From Actinokineospora sp. NBRC 105648 (GTDB lineage Bacteria; Actinomycetota; Actinomycetes; Mycobacteriales; Pseudonocardiaceae): DNA of 64,000 bases. The DNA is taken from positions 124,001 to 188,000 of the forward strand of contig NZ_BSTR01000002.1 of the NCBI RefSeq assembly GCF_030269645.1. Direction: 5' to 3'. Under the pieces are notes generated by a model, which did no database searches, was not told where the DNA came from, and was given only the letters and a program-made list of their open reading frames with translations. Position 1 is the stretch's first letter; every line of letters starts with the position of its first letter. The translations under genes and the position numbers were made by a program. This document shows, in pieces, positions 33,958 to 46,475 of the stretch.

Positions 33958-34716
33958 CTAGAGCGTGTACGGCGTGGTGCCGGTCAGCCTGGTGAAGCCC
34001 ACCCGCTCAAGGATGGGGCGGCTGGTCGGCGCCGCGTCCACCTGCAGGTAGCGGATGCCCCGGGCCTGGGCACGCCGGGCCCGCTGGCTCACCAGGGCGC
34101 GGTAGGCGCCCCGACCGCGCCACGCCGGTACGGTGCCGCCGCCCCACAGGCCCGCGAACTCGGTCCCCGGGTAGTAGTCGGTGCGGGCCGCGCTCACCGG
34201 CTCGTCGCCCGCCATGACCACCACCACGTCCATCCCGCCCGCCGCGAGGCCCGCGCGCATCCGCTTGCCCAGCCAGGCGAAGTCCGCGTCGAAGGCCAGC
34301 TCGTGCACGCGCACCGCCAGCTCGACGCCGTCGTCGTCCTCGACGTCCACCACCCGCGTCCCGGCCGGGGCGGGGAAGTCCGGCACGGCCGCGGCCTCGG
34401 CGATCATCACCGACTCCGGCTCGTCCGGGCGCAGTCCCGCCGCCCGCAGCCGCTCGGGCAGGTCGGCGGGCCGGTCGTGCTCGTAGTGCTTCCACTCGCC
34501 GTGCCCCTCGACGGTGCGCAGCCACGCCACCGCGCCCGCGACCACCTCGTCGGCGGTGTCGGTGTCCAGGTCGGACCAGACCACACCGGACCACCCGTCC
34601 GGGCCGGAGCCCAGGTGCCGGGTCAGCCGGGGTGCCCGGTCCAGGGTGGCGGTCGAGGGCGGGAGGTCCCGTCGGAGCTGCTGGTCGAACGCGGCGAGCA
34701 CGGCTGCGGTGTCCAT
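33958..34716 (-). CDS. GNAT-family N-acetyltransferase
   Basis: 252 aa, ATG 34716. Acetyl-CoA loop VPAWRGRGAYRALVSQRARRA and the strand IRYLQVDAAPTSRPILERVGF identify GNAT. The N-terminal 110 residues form a less conserved half. It lies between the garA locus and gcvP on the opposite strand; a longer reading across the riboswitch is rejected. Substrate unknown. Confidence 0.85.
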   Translation of the reverse strand: MDTAAVLAAFDQQLRRDLPPSTATLDRAPRLTRHLGSGPDGWSGVVWSDLDTDTADEVVAGAVAWLRTVEGHGEWKHYEHDRPADLPERLRAAGLRPDEPESVMIAEAAAVPDFPAPAGTRVVDVEDDDGVELAVRVHELAFDADFAWLGKRMRAGLAAGGMDVVVVMAGDEPVSAARTDYYPGTEFAGLWGGGTVPAWRGRGAYRALVSQRARRAQARGIRYLQVDAAPTSRPILERVGFTRLTGTTPYTL

Positions 34717-34773
34717 CCCACGAGTCGACCGTGAAGTCGGCCGCGCCCGCAACCGGTTTCCCGCCGATGGGGT

Positions 34774-34779
34774 TAGACT
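34774..34779 (+). promoter_or_regulatory. Likely -10 box for the riboswitch-gcvP transcript
   Basis: TAGACT, about 20 nt before the first aptamer. No convincing -35 was seen. Confidence 0.35.
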
Positions 34780-34797
34780 CACCGGGCGTCGCTGAAC

Positions 34798-35006
34798 CCG
34801 CGCGGGAGAGTCGACCGGTCCCCGGACCGGAGCCGACGCCGAAGGAGCAAATCCTCCCCGGAACCTCTCAGGCAAACGGACCGCGTGGGCGAGACGCCTC
34901 TGGAAAGTGGGTTTCCCGGCCGTGCCGGGCGACCCCGCCGAAGGTGAAAGTCCGGGACCCCGGATGAAGCTCTCAGGCGCCCCCCGGGGCACGGACAGAG
35001 GGGGAG
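34798..35006 (+). ncRNA. Tandem glycine riboswitch
   Basis: Two glycine-aptamer cores are visible. Aptamer 1: GCGGGAGAG, CCGAAGGAGCAAATCC, CCTCTCAGGCAAACGGACCGC, ending ACGCCTCTGG. Aptamer 2: CCGAAGGTGAAAGTCCGGG, AGCTCTCAGGCGCC, ending GGACAGAGGGGG. A GC-rich hairpin (GGCCGGCGGGC / GCCCGCCAGTGGCC) follows just before the gcvP ribosome site, as expected for an expression platform. Glycine binding would switch on gcvP. Confidence 0.93.
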
Positions 35007-35060
35007 GGCCGGCGGGCACGCCCGCCAGTGGCCCCACCCGACTGCCCGAGGAGCTCGTCC

Positions 35061-37934
<2,874 letters not shown>

Positions 37935-37944
37935 CCGAGGTGCT

Positions 37945-37985
37945 CGAGCGCGGCTCGCCCGGGTGCACCGGGCGGGCCGCGCTCG
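37945..37985 (+). terminator. Terminator of gcvP
   Basis: 18-bp stem starting CGAGCGCGGCTCGCCCGG with one G-U pair and a 5-nt loop GTGCA, 10 nt after the stop. No T-run. Confidence 0.7.
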
Positions 37986-38062
37986 CGTCAGGGGGAAGAA
38001 AGGCGCAGCTCCCGGGGTTGGCACCGGTGGAAGACCCCGATCCCACCGGAGGAACACGCGCA

Positions 38063-38890
38063 ATGCCGAACGTCCCCGACGTCACGCTCAACGACGGCAG
38101 CACCATCCCCCAGCTCGGCTTCGGGGTGTGGCAGGTGCCCGACGACGAGGTCGTCGACGCCGTCACCACCGCCATCGACGCCGGCTACCGCAGCATCGAC
38201 ACCGCGGCCATCTACGGCAACGAGACCGGCACCGGCCTGGCCATCGCCCGCTCCGGCGTGCCGCGCGCGGAGCTCTACGTCACCACCAAGCTGTGGAACA
38301 CCGAGCAGGGCCACGACTCGACCCTGCGCGCGTTCGACGCGAGCCTGGCCAAGCTCGGCCTGGACTACGTCGACCTGTACCTGATCCACTGGGCCGCGCC
38401 CGCCCGGGACGCCTTCGTCGACACCTGGCGCGCCTTCGAGAAGATCAAGGCAGACGGTCGGGCCCGCTCGATCGGCGTGTCCAACTTCCACGTGCCGCAC
38501 CTGGACCGGCTGCTGGCCGAGACCGACGTGGTGCCCGCGGTCAACCAGATCGAGCTGCACCCCAACCTGCCGCAGGGCGAGCTGCGCGCCTTCCACGCCG
38601 CGCACGGCATCGCCACCGAGGCGTGGAGCCCGCTGGCCTCGGGTCAGCTGCTGGCCGACCCGGTGCTGGCGACCCTGGCGGCCAAGCACGGCAAGTCCCC
38701 GGCGCAGGTCCTGCTGCGCTGGCACGTGCAGCTGGGCAACGTGGTCATCCCGAAGTCGGTGACCCCGGAGCGCATCCGGGCCAACATCGACGTGTTCGAC
38801 TTCGAGCTCGACGCCGCCGACCTGGAGACCCTCGCGGGCCTGGAGAACGGCAAGCGCGTCGGCCCGGACCCGGACAGGTTCAACGGCTAG
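38063..38890 (+). CDS. Aldo/keto reductase
   Basis: 275 aa, ATG 38063 with GGAGGAAC upstream. Catalytic tetrad: D in YRSIDTA, Y in AAIYGNE, K in VTTKLWN and H in YLIHWAAP. NADPH-binding VIPKSVTPERIRAN at the C-terminus. It resembles the AKR5 group (2,5-diketo-gluconate reductase type) and reduces small aldehydes or ketones. Monocistronic. Confidence 0.94.
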   Translation: MPNVPDVTLNDGSTIPQLGFGVWQVPDDEVVDAVTTAIDAGYRSIDTAAIYGNETGTGLAIARSGVPRAELYVTTKLWNTEQGHDSTLRAFDASLAKLGLDYVDLYLIHWAAPARDAFVDTWRAFEKIKADGRARSIGVSNFHVPHLDRLLAETDVVPAVNQIELHPNLPQGELRAFHAAHGIATEAWSPLASGQLLADPVLATLAAKHGKSPAQVLLRWHVQLGNVVIPKSVTPERIRANIDVFDFELDAADLETLAGLENGKRVGPDPDRFNG

Positions 38891-38896
38891 CCGACC

Positions 38897-38924
38897 GCCG
38901 CGGGCCGACCCCTCGGCCCGCGGC
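38897..38924 (+). terminator. Terminator of the aldo/keto reductase gene
   Basis: Perfect 12-bp stem GCCGCGGGCCGA / TCGGCCCGCGGC with a CCCC loop. Confidence 0.65.
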
Positions 38925-39134
38925 GTGCCCTGGCCTAGCCGCAGTTGGTGCGCCACTTTGGTGTTCGTCGAGTTCCCGACGGCCCGCCCCTTCGACGCAC
39001 ACGTCGGGCGCCGTTCGGCGCACCGGGCCCGCGCACTCCCCGTACTGGCCCGGGTCCTGCACCCACGTATCGCTCCGCCCGAGGGGGCTGCCGCACGGCC
39101 GAGCGATCGCCATCGGCGACACGCTGCCAACCAG

Positions 39135-39278
39135 CGGGTCAAGATCAGCGTCGAGGTCACCGCGCCGGACGCGCCGACCACCTGCGTGGTCGAGTGGAAG
39201 ATGGTCGACGCCGCCGGGCGGCTGCTGTTCCCGACGTCGCGACCGGTCTACTTCCTGGTCCACGTCCAGGTGCCGTAG
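39135..39278 (+). pseudogene. C-terminal fragment of an NBR1-Ig-like domain
   Basis: RVKISVEVTAPDAPTTCVVEW, then KMVDAAGRLLFPTSRPVYFLVHVQV and TAG, is the end of an NBR1-type Ig-like domain as found at the C-terminus of some actinobacterial helix-turn-helix proteins. No start or N-terminal part is in place; upstream sequence (38925-39134) is out of character for coding. Truncated relic. Confidence 0.6.
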
Positions 39279-39279
39279 C

Positions 39280-39741
39280 TCACGAGCGCACCGGCCGCCC
39301 CGCCGCCAGCAGCGCCTCCTGCATCCCGGCCAGCGCGAGGCGGTCGGCGCGCTCGTTCTCCGGGTGTCCGCTGTGGCCCTTGACCCAGTGCCACTCGACG
39401 TCGTGCCGGGACGCCGCCTCGTCGAGGCGCTGCCACAGGTCGACGTTCTTCACCGGCTGCTTGGCCGAGGTGAGCCAGCCGTTGGCCCGCCACTTGGCGA
39501 CCCACTGGGTGATCCCGTTGCGCACGTAGGTGCTGTCGGTGTACATCCGCACGGTCGAGGTCCGGGTCAGCGTCTCCAGCGCCTGGATGGGCGCCATCAG
39601 CTCCATGCGGTTGTTGGTGGTCTCCTCGACCTCGCCGCCGCGGAGTTCGCGTTCGTGGGTCCCGTACCGCAGCAGCGCGCCCCAGCCGCCCGGTCCGGGG
39701 TTGGGCACGCACGCGCCGTCGGTGTAGATCTCGACGATCAC
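39280..39741 (-). CDS. rnhA: Ribonuclease HI
   Basis: 153 aa from GTG 39741. The four catalytic acids are seen: D in [17 protein letters not shown] in [14 protein letters not shown] in [10 protein letters not shown], and D in [15 protein letters not shown]. The basic handle [17 protein letters not shown] is present. It cuts RNA in RNA-DNA hybrids. The gene begins within the end of the SecDF-like lipoprotein region (stop at 39746, 4 bp before). Confidence 0.95.
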   Translation of the reverse strand: MIVEIYTDGACVPNPGPGGWGALLRYGTHERELRGGEVEETTNNRMELMAPIQALETLTRTSTVRMYTDSTYVRNGITQWVAKWRANGWLTSAKQPVKNVDLWQRLDEAASRHDVEWHWVKGHSGHPENERADRLALAGMQEALLAAGRPVRS

Positions 39742-39745
39742 CCGG

Positions 39746-40252
39746 TCACTTCCCGGAGATGTCGGCGGCGAGCTGCTTGGCGGACTTCTCGGTGAAGTTG
39801 CCCGAGATCTGCACCTCGCCGCCGGGGATCGGGCTCGCGATCTGCGGTGCGGAGACGAGCTTGCCGTCGACGACGATCGCCAGCCGCTCACCCACGTGCT
39901 CGGCGGTCCACGACCCGAACTTCGCGGCGGCGTCGGCGGAGAGCTTGATGGTCACCACCCAGCCGGTGCCGTTCTCGGTCGACTCGGCCTTGACGTCCTC
40001 CAGCCGGGAGATGTCGGCGATGGACGGCCCGACGGTGTAGAGCGACCCGTCGTCGCCCGCGAACTCGTCCGGCCCGGTCGGCTCGGTGCCCTGCGCGACG
40101 GCGGTGACCGGGCGCAGGTCCACCGGGACCCGCGTCTGCACGGGTCCGCTGCCGGGCTCCGCCGCGGCCTTGCCCGGCACGGTGTCAGAACCGCAGGCGG
40201 CCAAGGCGAACAGCAGCAACGCGGTCAACAGCCGGGCCAACGGGGTTCGCAT
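39746..40252 (-). CDS. Lipoprotein with a SecDF P1 head-like domain
   Basis: 168 aa, ATG 40252 (GTG 40258 possible). Lipobox [10 protein letters not shown] sets the lipidated Cys at about residue 20. The C-terminal part [42 protein letters not shown] followed by [18 protein letters not shown] matches the P1 head subdomain of SecD/SecF, but there is no membrane channel. It lies between rnhA and the VWA gene. Role unknown; possibly a periplasmic protein handler. Confidence 0.8.
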   Translation of the reverse strand: MRTPLARLLTALLLFALAACGSDTVPGKAAAEPGSGPVQTRVPVDLRPVTAVAQGTEPTGPDEFAGDDGSLYTVGPSIADISRLEDVKAESTENGTGWVVTIKLSADAAAKFGSWTAEHVGERLAIVVDGKLVSAPQIASPIPGGEVQISGNFTEKSAKQLAADISGK

Positions 40253-40295
40253 GGCCACCGATCTTAGAGCGGTTCACGCACACCGCCCGCGCGGC

Positions 40296-42050
40296 CTACC
40301 GGGCGGTCACCGCCTGGCCCAACGCGGCGACCACGCCGCGCGCGTCGGTCAAGACCGCCAGGGTCCCGCCGCTGGAGTTCGCCAGGTCCCGCAGGTCCGC
40401 CCGGTTGGCGTCGCGCCCGATGGCGATCACGTCCACCCGGATCGGCTTCGCCTTGTCGCCCAGGCCCCGGATCGAGTTCTTCAGCTGCCCCAACGACATG
40501 GCCCCGTCGGCGCCGCCGTCGGTGATCACCACCAGCTGGTTGCGCCGGTTGGGCACGTACCCCTGGACCGCCGACCGGTACCCGGCGGCCACCGACTCGG
40601 AGAAGTCGGTCGCCCCGGCTGGCTTGAGGGCGGCGACCGCCGCGTGCAGCTGGACCCGTCGGTTGGCCACCGGCCCGGTCGGCACCGCGACCGCGTACGG
40701 CTTCCCCTTGTCCAGCCCGTGCGAGAACGGCCACAGCCCGACTGACCCGGAGACCGTGTAGTCGGTGTAGTCGTCGAGGGCCGCCTTGACCCAGTCGAGC
40801 CTGCTGCGGCCGTCGCCGCCGTCGGCGCCCATCGTCCGGGACACGTCGACCATGATCGTCACGATGCCGCCGCCCTCGGCGGCGTTGTCCCAGGTCGAGG
40901 CGATCTTCTGGGCGGTGTTGCGGTCGGCCGGGACGAAGCCGGGCGCGATCTCGCCCCAGGTCATGCCCAGGGAGTTCGGCGGCTTTTCGGCGCGTTCGGT
41001 GCCGCGCAGGCCCGCGCGGCCGAACTCGCGCTGCTGCGCGGGTTCCTGCAGGTACCGGCGGAACTGGTCGGCGGCCGCGTCGCGCGCGCCGTCGGCCTGC
41101 CCGCCCCCGAGGGTGACGTAGGGGAAGTCCGCCACCGCGCCCGGACCGGCCGCCACCACCTCGAACAGCGGCCGCCGCGCCGCGGGCCTGCCGTCGGCGG
41201 CGAGGTTGCGGCGGTGCAGGTCCACCTCCAGGGCCGGGACCGCGCTGTACGGGGCGGTGATCATGTCGGCGGTCTCGCCCAGCTTGGCCAGCGCCGACCG
41301 GGTGCTGTCCGGCACGTCCGCGGGCTGGGCCGCCACCAGCGCGCTCAGCGCGGCCGCGACCGGCGGCCTGGCCAGGGACTGCTGGGAGATCGGGCTCTGC
41401 TTGGCGACCCCGGTGAGCGCGGTCTGCACGGCCAGCGCGCTCGCCGTGCTGGCCGCGGGGGAGGGGATGGCGACGGTGAGCCGCCCCCAGGTCGGCTGCC
41501 CGAACCGGGTCCAGCCGGTGGTGTCGCCGGTCAGCTCCGGCAGCGCCCCCCACCGGAACCCGACCGGCCCGCCGAACAGCCGCGCGGCGGGTTCCGGCGC
41601 GGCGAGCACCACCGGGCTGGTGGCGATCGACTCCGGTGCCGAGGCGAGCAGCGCGTCGTCAGTCGCGGAGAGCCGGTCGGTCCACAGGGTGGACTCGGCC
41701 AACCAGGCGTCGGGCCGGTCGCCCAGCTCGCGGGTCGGCCACTGGCCCGCCAGCCCGGCCAGCGCGGCGGGCGACTCCACCGAGCTGACGTCGACCTGCA
41801 CGCAGTGCTCGGCCACCACGGTCCGGTTGGTGTTCCACCGGTTGGCCGCCTCGCGCACCGGCTGCTCGACCGACGGGGTCACGGCGACCTTGAGGTTCGT
41901 CTCGCCCTGGGCGCACTCGGCCCGCCCCGGCCGCTCGCCCATCCGGTCGCGCAACCACGACCAGCCGGACCAGCCCAGCACGAGGAGCGCCACCAGTCCG
42001 AGCGCGACCAGTGACCAGCGCACCCGGCGTCGACTGCTGTGTCGAGGCAT
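40296..42050 (-). CDS. Membrane-anchored substrate-binding-like protein with C-terminal VWA domain
   Basis: 584 aa, ATG 42050 with AAGGAA upstream. One N-terminal membrane anchor (WSLVALGLVALLVLGWSGWSWL), then a periplasmic binding protein type II-like region to about residue 370, then a VWA domain with MIDAS-like IVTIMVDVSRTMG and VVITDGGADG. The second Ser of DxSxS is Thr-Met here, so metal binding is uncertain. Such proteins are common in actinobacteria; ligand unknown. 43 bp upstream of the SecDF-like lipoprotein gene. Confidence 0.85.
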   Translation of the reverse strand: MPRHSSRRRVRWSLVALGLVALLVLGWSGWSWLRDRMGERPGRAECAQGETNLKVAVTPSVEQPVREAANRWNTNRTVVAEHCVQVDVSSVESPAALAGLAGQWPTRELGDRPDAWLAESTLWTDRLSATDDALLASAPESIATSPVVLAAPEPAARLFGGPVGFRWGALPELTGDTTGWTRFGQPTWGRLTVAIPSPAASTASALAVQTALTGVAKQSPISQQSLARPPVAAALSALVAAQPADVPDSTRSALAKLGETADMITAPYSAVPALEVDLHRRNLAADGRPAARRPLFEVVAAGPGAVADFPYVTLGGGQADGARDAAADQFRRYLQEPAQQREFGRAGLRGTERAEKPPNSLGMTWGEIAPGFVPADRNTAQKIASTWDNAAEGGGIVTIMVDVSRTMGADGGDGRSRLDWVKAALDDYTDYTVSGSVGLWPFSHGLDKGKPYAVAVPTGPVANRRVQLHAAVAALKPAGATDFSESVAAGYRSAVQGYVPNRRNQLVVITDGGADGAMSLGQLKNSIRGLGDKAKPIRVDVIAIGRDANRADLRDLANSSGGTLAVLTDARGVVAALGQAVTAR

Positions 42051-42349
42051 CACGTTCCTTCCCGCGATCTCGACAGTGCCGGGTCAAGATCGCATGGCGA
42101 AACGCAGCCTATTCCCGCGGGCGATAGCGTCAAGGACTTTCAGCGCGCGCACGGCGATCGCCGCGCGGTCCCGCCGGGTGGGTCCGGCGGCAGTGCGCCT
42201 ACCTGCGGAAACCCGCTGTCCCGCAAGACAAAGTGGCAAGTGTCAATGGGCACGGCCTTTACACGGTTATCACCGGTGCAACAGAAAAGTGGTTCTTGCA
42301 CCGAAACGGGCCGCAGTCCTTGCCCGCACGGCATTCCGACGCGACCGGC
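42051..42349. other. Intergenic region upstream of the VWA lipoprotein-like gene
   Basis: About 300 bp with no coding signal. On the minus strand TTGACA occurs at 42246-42241 as a possible -35 box, without a clear -10. No long repeat found. Confidence 0.3.
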
Positions 42350-43255
42350 TCAGGCCAGCAATCCCTCGCACAGCGTGATCAGCGTGGCGCGCAACGGTTC
42401 GGCGCGCCGGACGAACTCGGACTGGGCGCGGACGTACTCCGCGCGGCCGCGCTCGGTCTCCACCCGCACCGGCTCGTAGCCGAGCGCGGCGAGGTCGTAC
42501 GGGCTGGCGCGCATGTCCATCTCGCGCACGTCCACCGCCAGCTCGAAGCAGTCCGCGACCACCTCGGAGGGCACGAACGGGTCGAGCTTGTAGGACCACT
42601 TGAACAGGTCCATGGTCGCGTGCAGGCAGCCCGGCTGCTCCAGCTCGACCTGCCCCTCCCGACTGGGCCGCAGCGTGTTCAGCGGCCGCGCGGGCTCGGT
42701 GAAGAACCGGTAGGCGTCGAAGTGGCTGCACTTGATCGTCGAGGACTCGACCACCCGGTCGGTGCCCGCCGGGCCGAGCCGCAGCGGCCAGCTCCCGTGC
42801 CGGACCTCCCGGGCCCGGTAGACCATGGCCCACTCGTGCAGCCCGAAGCACCCGAGCCGCGGCGGCCGGGAAGCCGTGGCGGACAACAGGTCCCGGACGA
42901 ACTCGACTGTCGAGCGCCGCCCGTCCGGCAGCGCCCCGAGCGCGACGCCGCGCGGTGTCGAGCGGTAGGCGGGCCAGCGCAGGTACTCCTCGCCGCCCAC
43001 CAGCGCGACGCCCGCGCCGGGGTGCCAGCGCTCCAGGTGGGCCGGGCGGTGCGAGTAGTAGGTGAACAGGAAGTCCAGCACGGGGTGCTTCTCGCCGCGC
43101 GAGCGGCGCTCCTGGTGCGGAACGGTCCACCGGCGGACCCGCTGGACGTGCGCGTCCCGCCGGGCGCGCCACTCCGATTCGGTGAGGGTGATCATCGGCC
43201 TCAGGGTGGTCACCGGCGCGGCGTCGACCGGCGCCCCGGTCAGCGGCTCAGGCAT
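42350..43255 (-). CDS. Predicted 3-methyladenine DNA glycosylase family protein
   Basis: 301 aa, ATG 43255, overlapping the CBS gene stop by 8 bp. WRARRDAHVQRVRRWTVPHQ, then RGEKHPVLDFLFTYYSHRP, is a well-conserved actinobacterial family usually labelled 3-methyladenine DNA glycosylase. I see no HhH-GPD motif, so the label rests on family naming and not on visible catalytic residues. Cys/His-containing TIKCSHFDAYRFFT and QPGCLHATMDLFKW could bind metal. Confidence 0.75.
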   Translation of the reverse strand: MPEPLTGAPVDAAPVTTLRPMITLTESEWRARRDAHVQRVRRWTVPHQERRSRGEKHPVLDFLFTYYSHRPAHLERWHPGAGVALVGGEEYLRWPAYRSTPRGVALGALPDGRRSTVEFVRDLLSATASRPPRLGCFGLHEWAMVYRAREVRHGSWPLRLGPAGTDRVVESSTIKCSHFDAYRFFTEPARPLNTLRPSREGQVELEQPGCLHATMDLFKWSYKLDPFVPSEVVADCFELAVDVREMDMRASPYDLAALGYEPVRVETERGRAEYVRAQSEFVRRAEPLRATLITLCEGLLA

Positions 43256-44290
43256 CGCCGATGTGCGTCCCGTCGCGCACCGTGCCCACGTACTCCTCCA
43301 CCAGGTCCTCCAGGGCGACCACGCCCAACACCTCGCGGTCGGCCGAGACCGCCTTGGCCAGGTGGCTCTGCGCGCGCCGCAGCGCGGCCAGGGCCTCGTC
43401 CAACCGCGAGTCCGCGGGCAGCTCCGGCAGACCGCGCACCCGCGACCACGGCACCCGGGCCGAGGGATCGGCGTCCACCTGGTCCAGGATGTCCTTGACG
43501 TGCACGTACCCGTTCAGCGAGCCGTCCGGCATGCGGACCGGGAAGCGCGAGAAGCCCGTCTCGGCGACCGCCGCCTCCACCGCGCCCACCGTCGGCGGGT
43601 GGGGCACCGTCTTCAGCTCCGCGAGCGGCACCAACACCTCCGCGACCGTGCGCTCCGCCGAGGACAGCGTATTGGTCAACCGCCGGTGCTCGGAGTCGTC
43701 GAGCAGGCCCTCCCGGCGCGACTCGGCGATCATGTTCGCCAGCTCGTCGGGGGTGTAGGCCGTCTCCAGCTCGTCCTTCGGGACCACGTGGAAGATCCGC
43801 AGCACCGCCGTGGACACCGCGGTGAACATCGCCAGCAGCGGCCGCACCAGCTTGCAGAACGCCAGGTGCACCGGGACCAGCGCCATCGCCGCCCGCTCCG
43901 GGCCCGCGATGGCCAGGTTCTTCGGCACCATCTCGCCGAGCACCGTATGCAGGGTGACCACGATGCCCAACGCGATCGCGAAGCCCGCGCCGTGCACCAC
44001 CGCCTCCGGCAGCCCCACCGCGCCGAACGGGCCCTCCAGCAGGTTCGCGATCGCGGGCTCGGCCAGCGCGCCCAGCCCCAGCGAGCACACCGTCACGCCC
44101 AGCTGCGCGCCCGCGATGAGCAGCGGCAGCTGCCTGCCCGCCTCGACCGCCACCGCGGCCCGGCGCTGCCCCTCGCGGGCGAGGGTCTCCAGCCGGTCGC
44201 GGCGGGCGGTGATGATCGCGAACTCGGCGCCGACGAAGAACGCGTTGCCCAGCAGCAGCACCAGGGTCAGGGCCAACGCCCAGAAGTCGC

Positions 44291-44294
<4 letters not shown>
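43248..44294 (-). CDS. CBS-domain CNNM/hemolysin-C-like membrane protein, second of pair
   Basis: 348 aa from GTG 44294, overlapping the upstream stop by GTGA. A DUF21/CNNM transmembrane domain (residues 1-180; FFVGAEFAIITARRDRLE, LGEMVPKNLAIAGP) is followed by two CBS motifs (VAETGFSRFPVRMPDGSLNGYVHVKDIL; LGVVALEDLVEEYVG). The C-terminal CorC-HlyC domain is absent. Relatives are linked to Mg2+ or Co2+ transport. Confidence 0.9.
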
Positions 44295-45622
<1,328 letters not shown>

Positions 45623-45900
45623 CGAGCACCCCGCTCGGTCACCGGGTCGATATGGTCGCCGGGACTCTCTCCCGGCCCGCTACTGCGGCCCGGGGACTGC
45701 GCATTGCGCACGGAAGCGGTACTCCTCGGCTACTGGCGGACGTCCTCGATGAACCGGCCCATTCTAGAGCCATTCACCCCTGGTCCGTCCGCCCAACTCG
45801 GCGGTTCGGTGCCGGATCACTCCCGTGCACCCGGTCGAGGGGCAGGTCCGGCACCTGGACCGGGCCCGTTCGACGCTCCCGGGTCAGCACCAGGGCGGGT

Positions 45901-46471
45901 CTAGGCGGGGCGCCAGTTCGGGTCCCGGCCCAGCAGGGCGACCAGCCGGTCCTCAGCGGGGGCGTCGTCCGGGCACCGGCACCGGGCGGGCGAACATCGA
46001 GGTGCCCTGCCACTGGGCGACCTGGTCGGTGAACTCGTCGAGCAGCGCGGTCGAGAGCTCCTCGCCGACCAGCGCCTCGCCGCCGGTGGCGGTGGCCAGG
46101 TCCCAGCCGTGCACGGCCAGGTCCATGACCATCTGCCAGCGGTACTCGGCGGCGGGCACCGTGCCGAAGCTCAGGTGCACCGGCCGGTCGTCGGGCACCT
46201 CGGCCCAGGCCGCCCGGGCCGTCTCGGCCGCGGCGACCCAGGCCGCCACCGGGTCGCTGCCCACCAGGTCGCCGTCGTAGCGGTCGCCGACCTGCTCGAC
46301 GGTCTCGCCGCCGACCAGGTGCGGGACCCACAGCTGCTCGGAGACCAGGTGGTTGACCAGGTCGCGGGTGGTCCAGTCGCCGCACGGGGTGGCGGCCGCC
46401 CAGTCGCTCACCCGGTGCGCGGCCCGGTCGAAGACGTCGCGGGACCGGTCGTGCGCGTCGCGGAGATCCAT
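45901..46471 (-). pseudogene. Mycothiol-dependent maleylpyruvate isomerase-like (TIGR03086) gene with a C-terminal frameshift
   Basis: ATG 46471; the uninterrupted frame ends at TGA 45953 (172 aa) after FARPVPVPGRRPR. Family members normally end PDDAP...DRLLALLGRDP. Removing one G in the CCCGGAC at about 45967-45973 restores DDAPAEDRLVALLGRDPNW and a TAG at 45901. The N-terminal part (DWTTRDLVNHLVSEQLW; MDLAVHGWDLATATG) is a DinB-like four-helix domain with the metal-binding His residues. Either a real recent frameshift or a sequencing indel; the protein may still fold. Confidence 0.7.
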
Positions 46472-46475
46472 TCGC

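Noticed and set aside
33958-35037. N-terminally extended acetyltransferase reading through the riboswitch
   Set aside because: The extension is antisense to the glycine riboswitch; ATG 34716 gives a normal GNAT length.
45953-45985. Programmed frameshift in the TIGR03086-type gene
   Set aside because: No slippery heptamer or downstream pseudoknot is evident; a plain indel is simpler.
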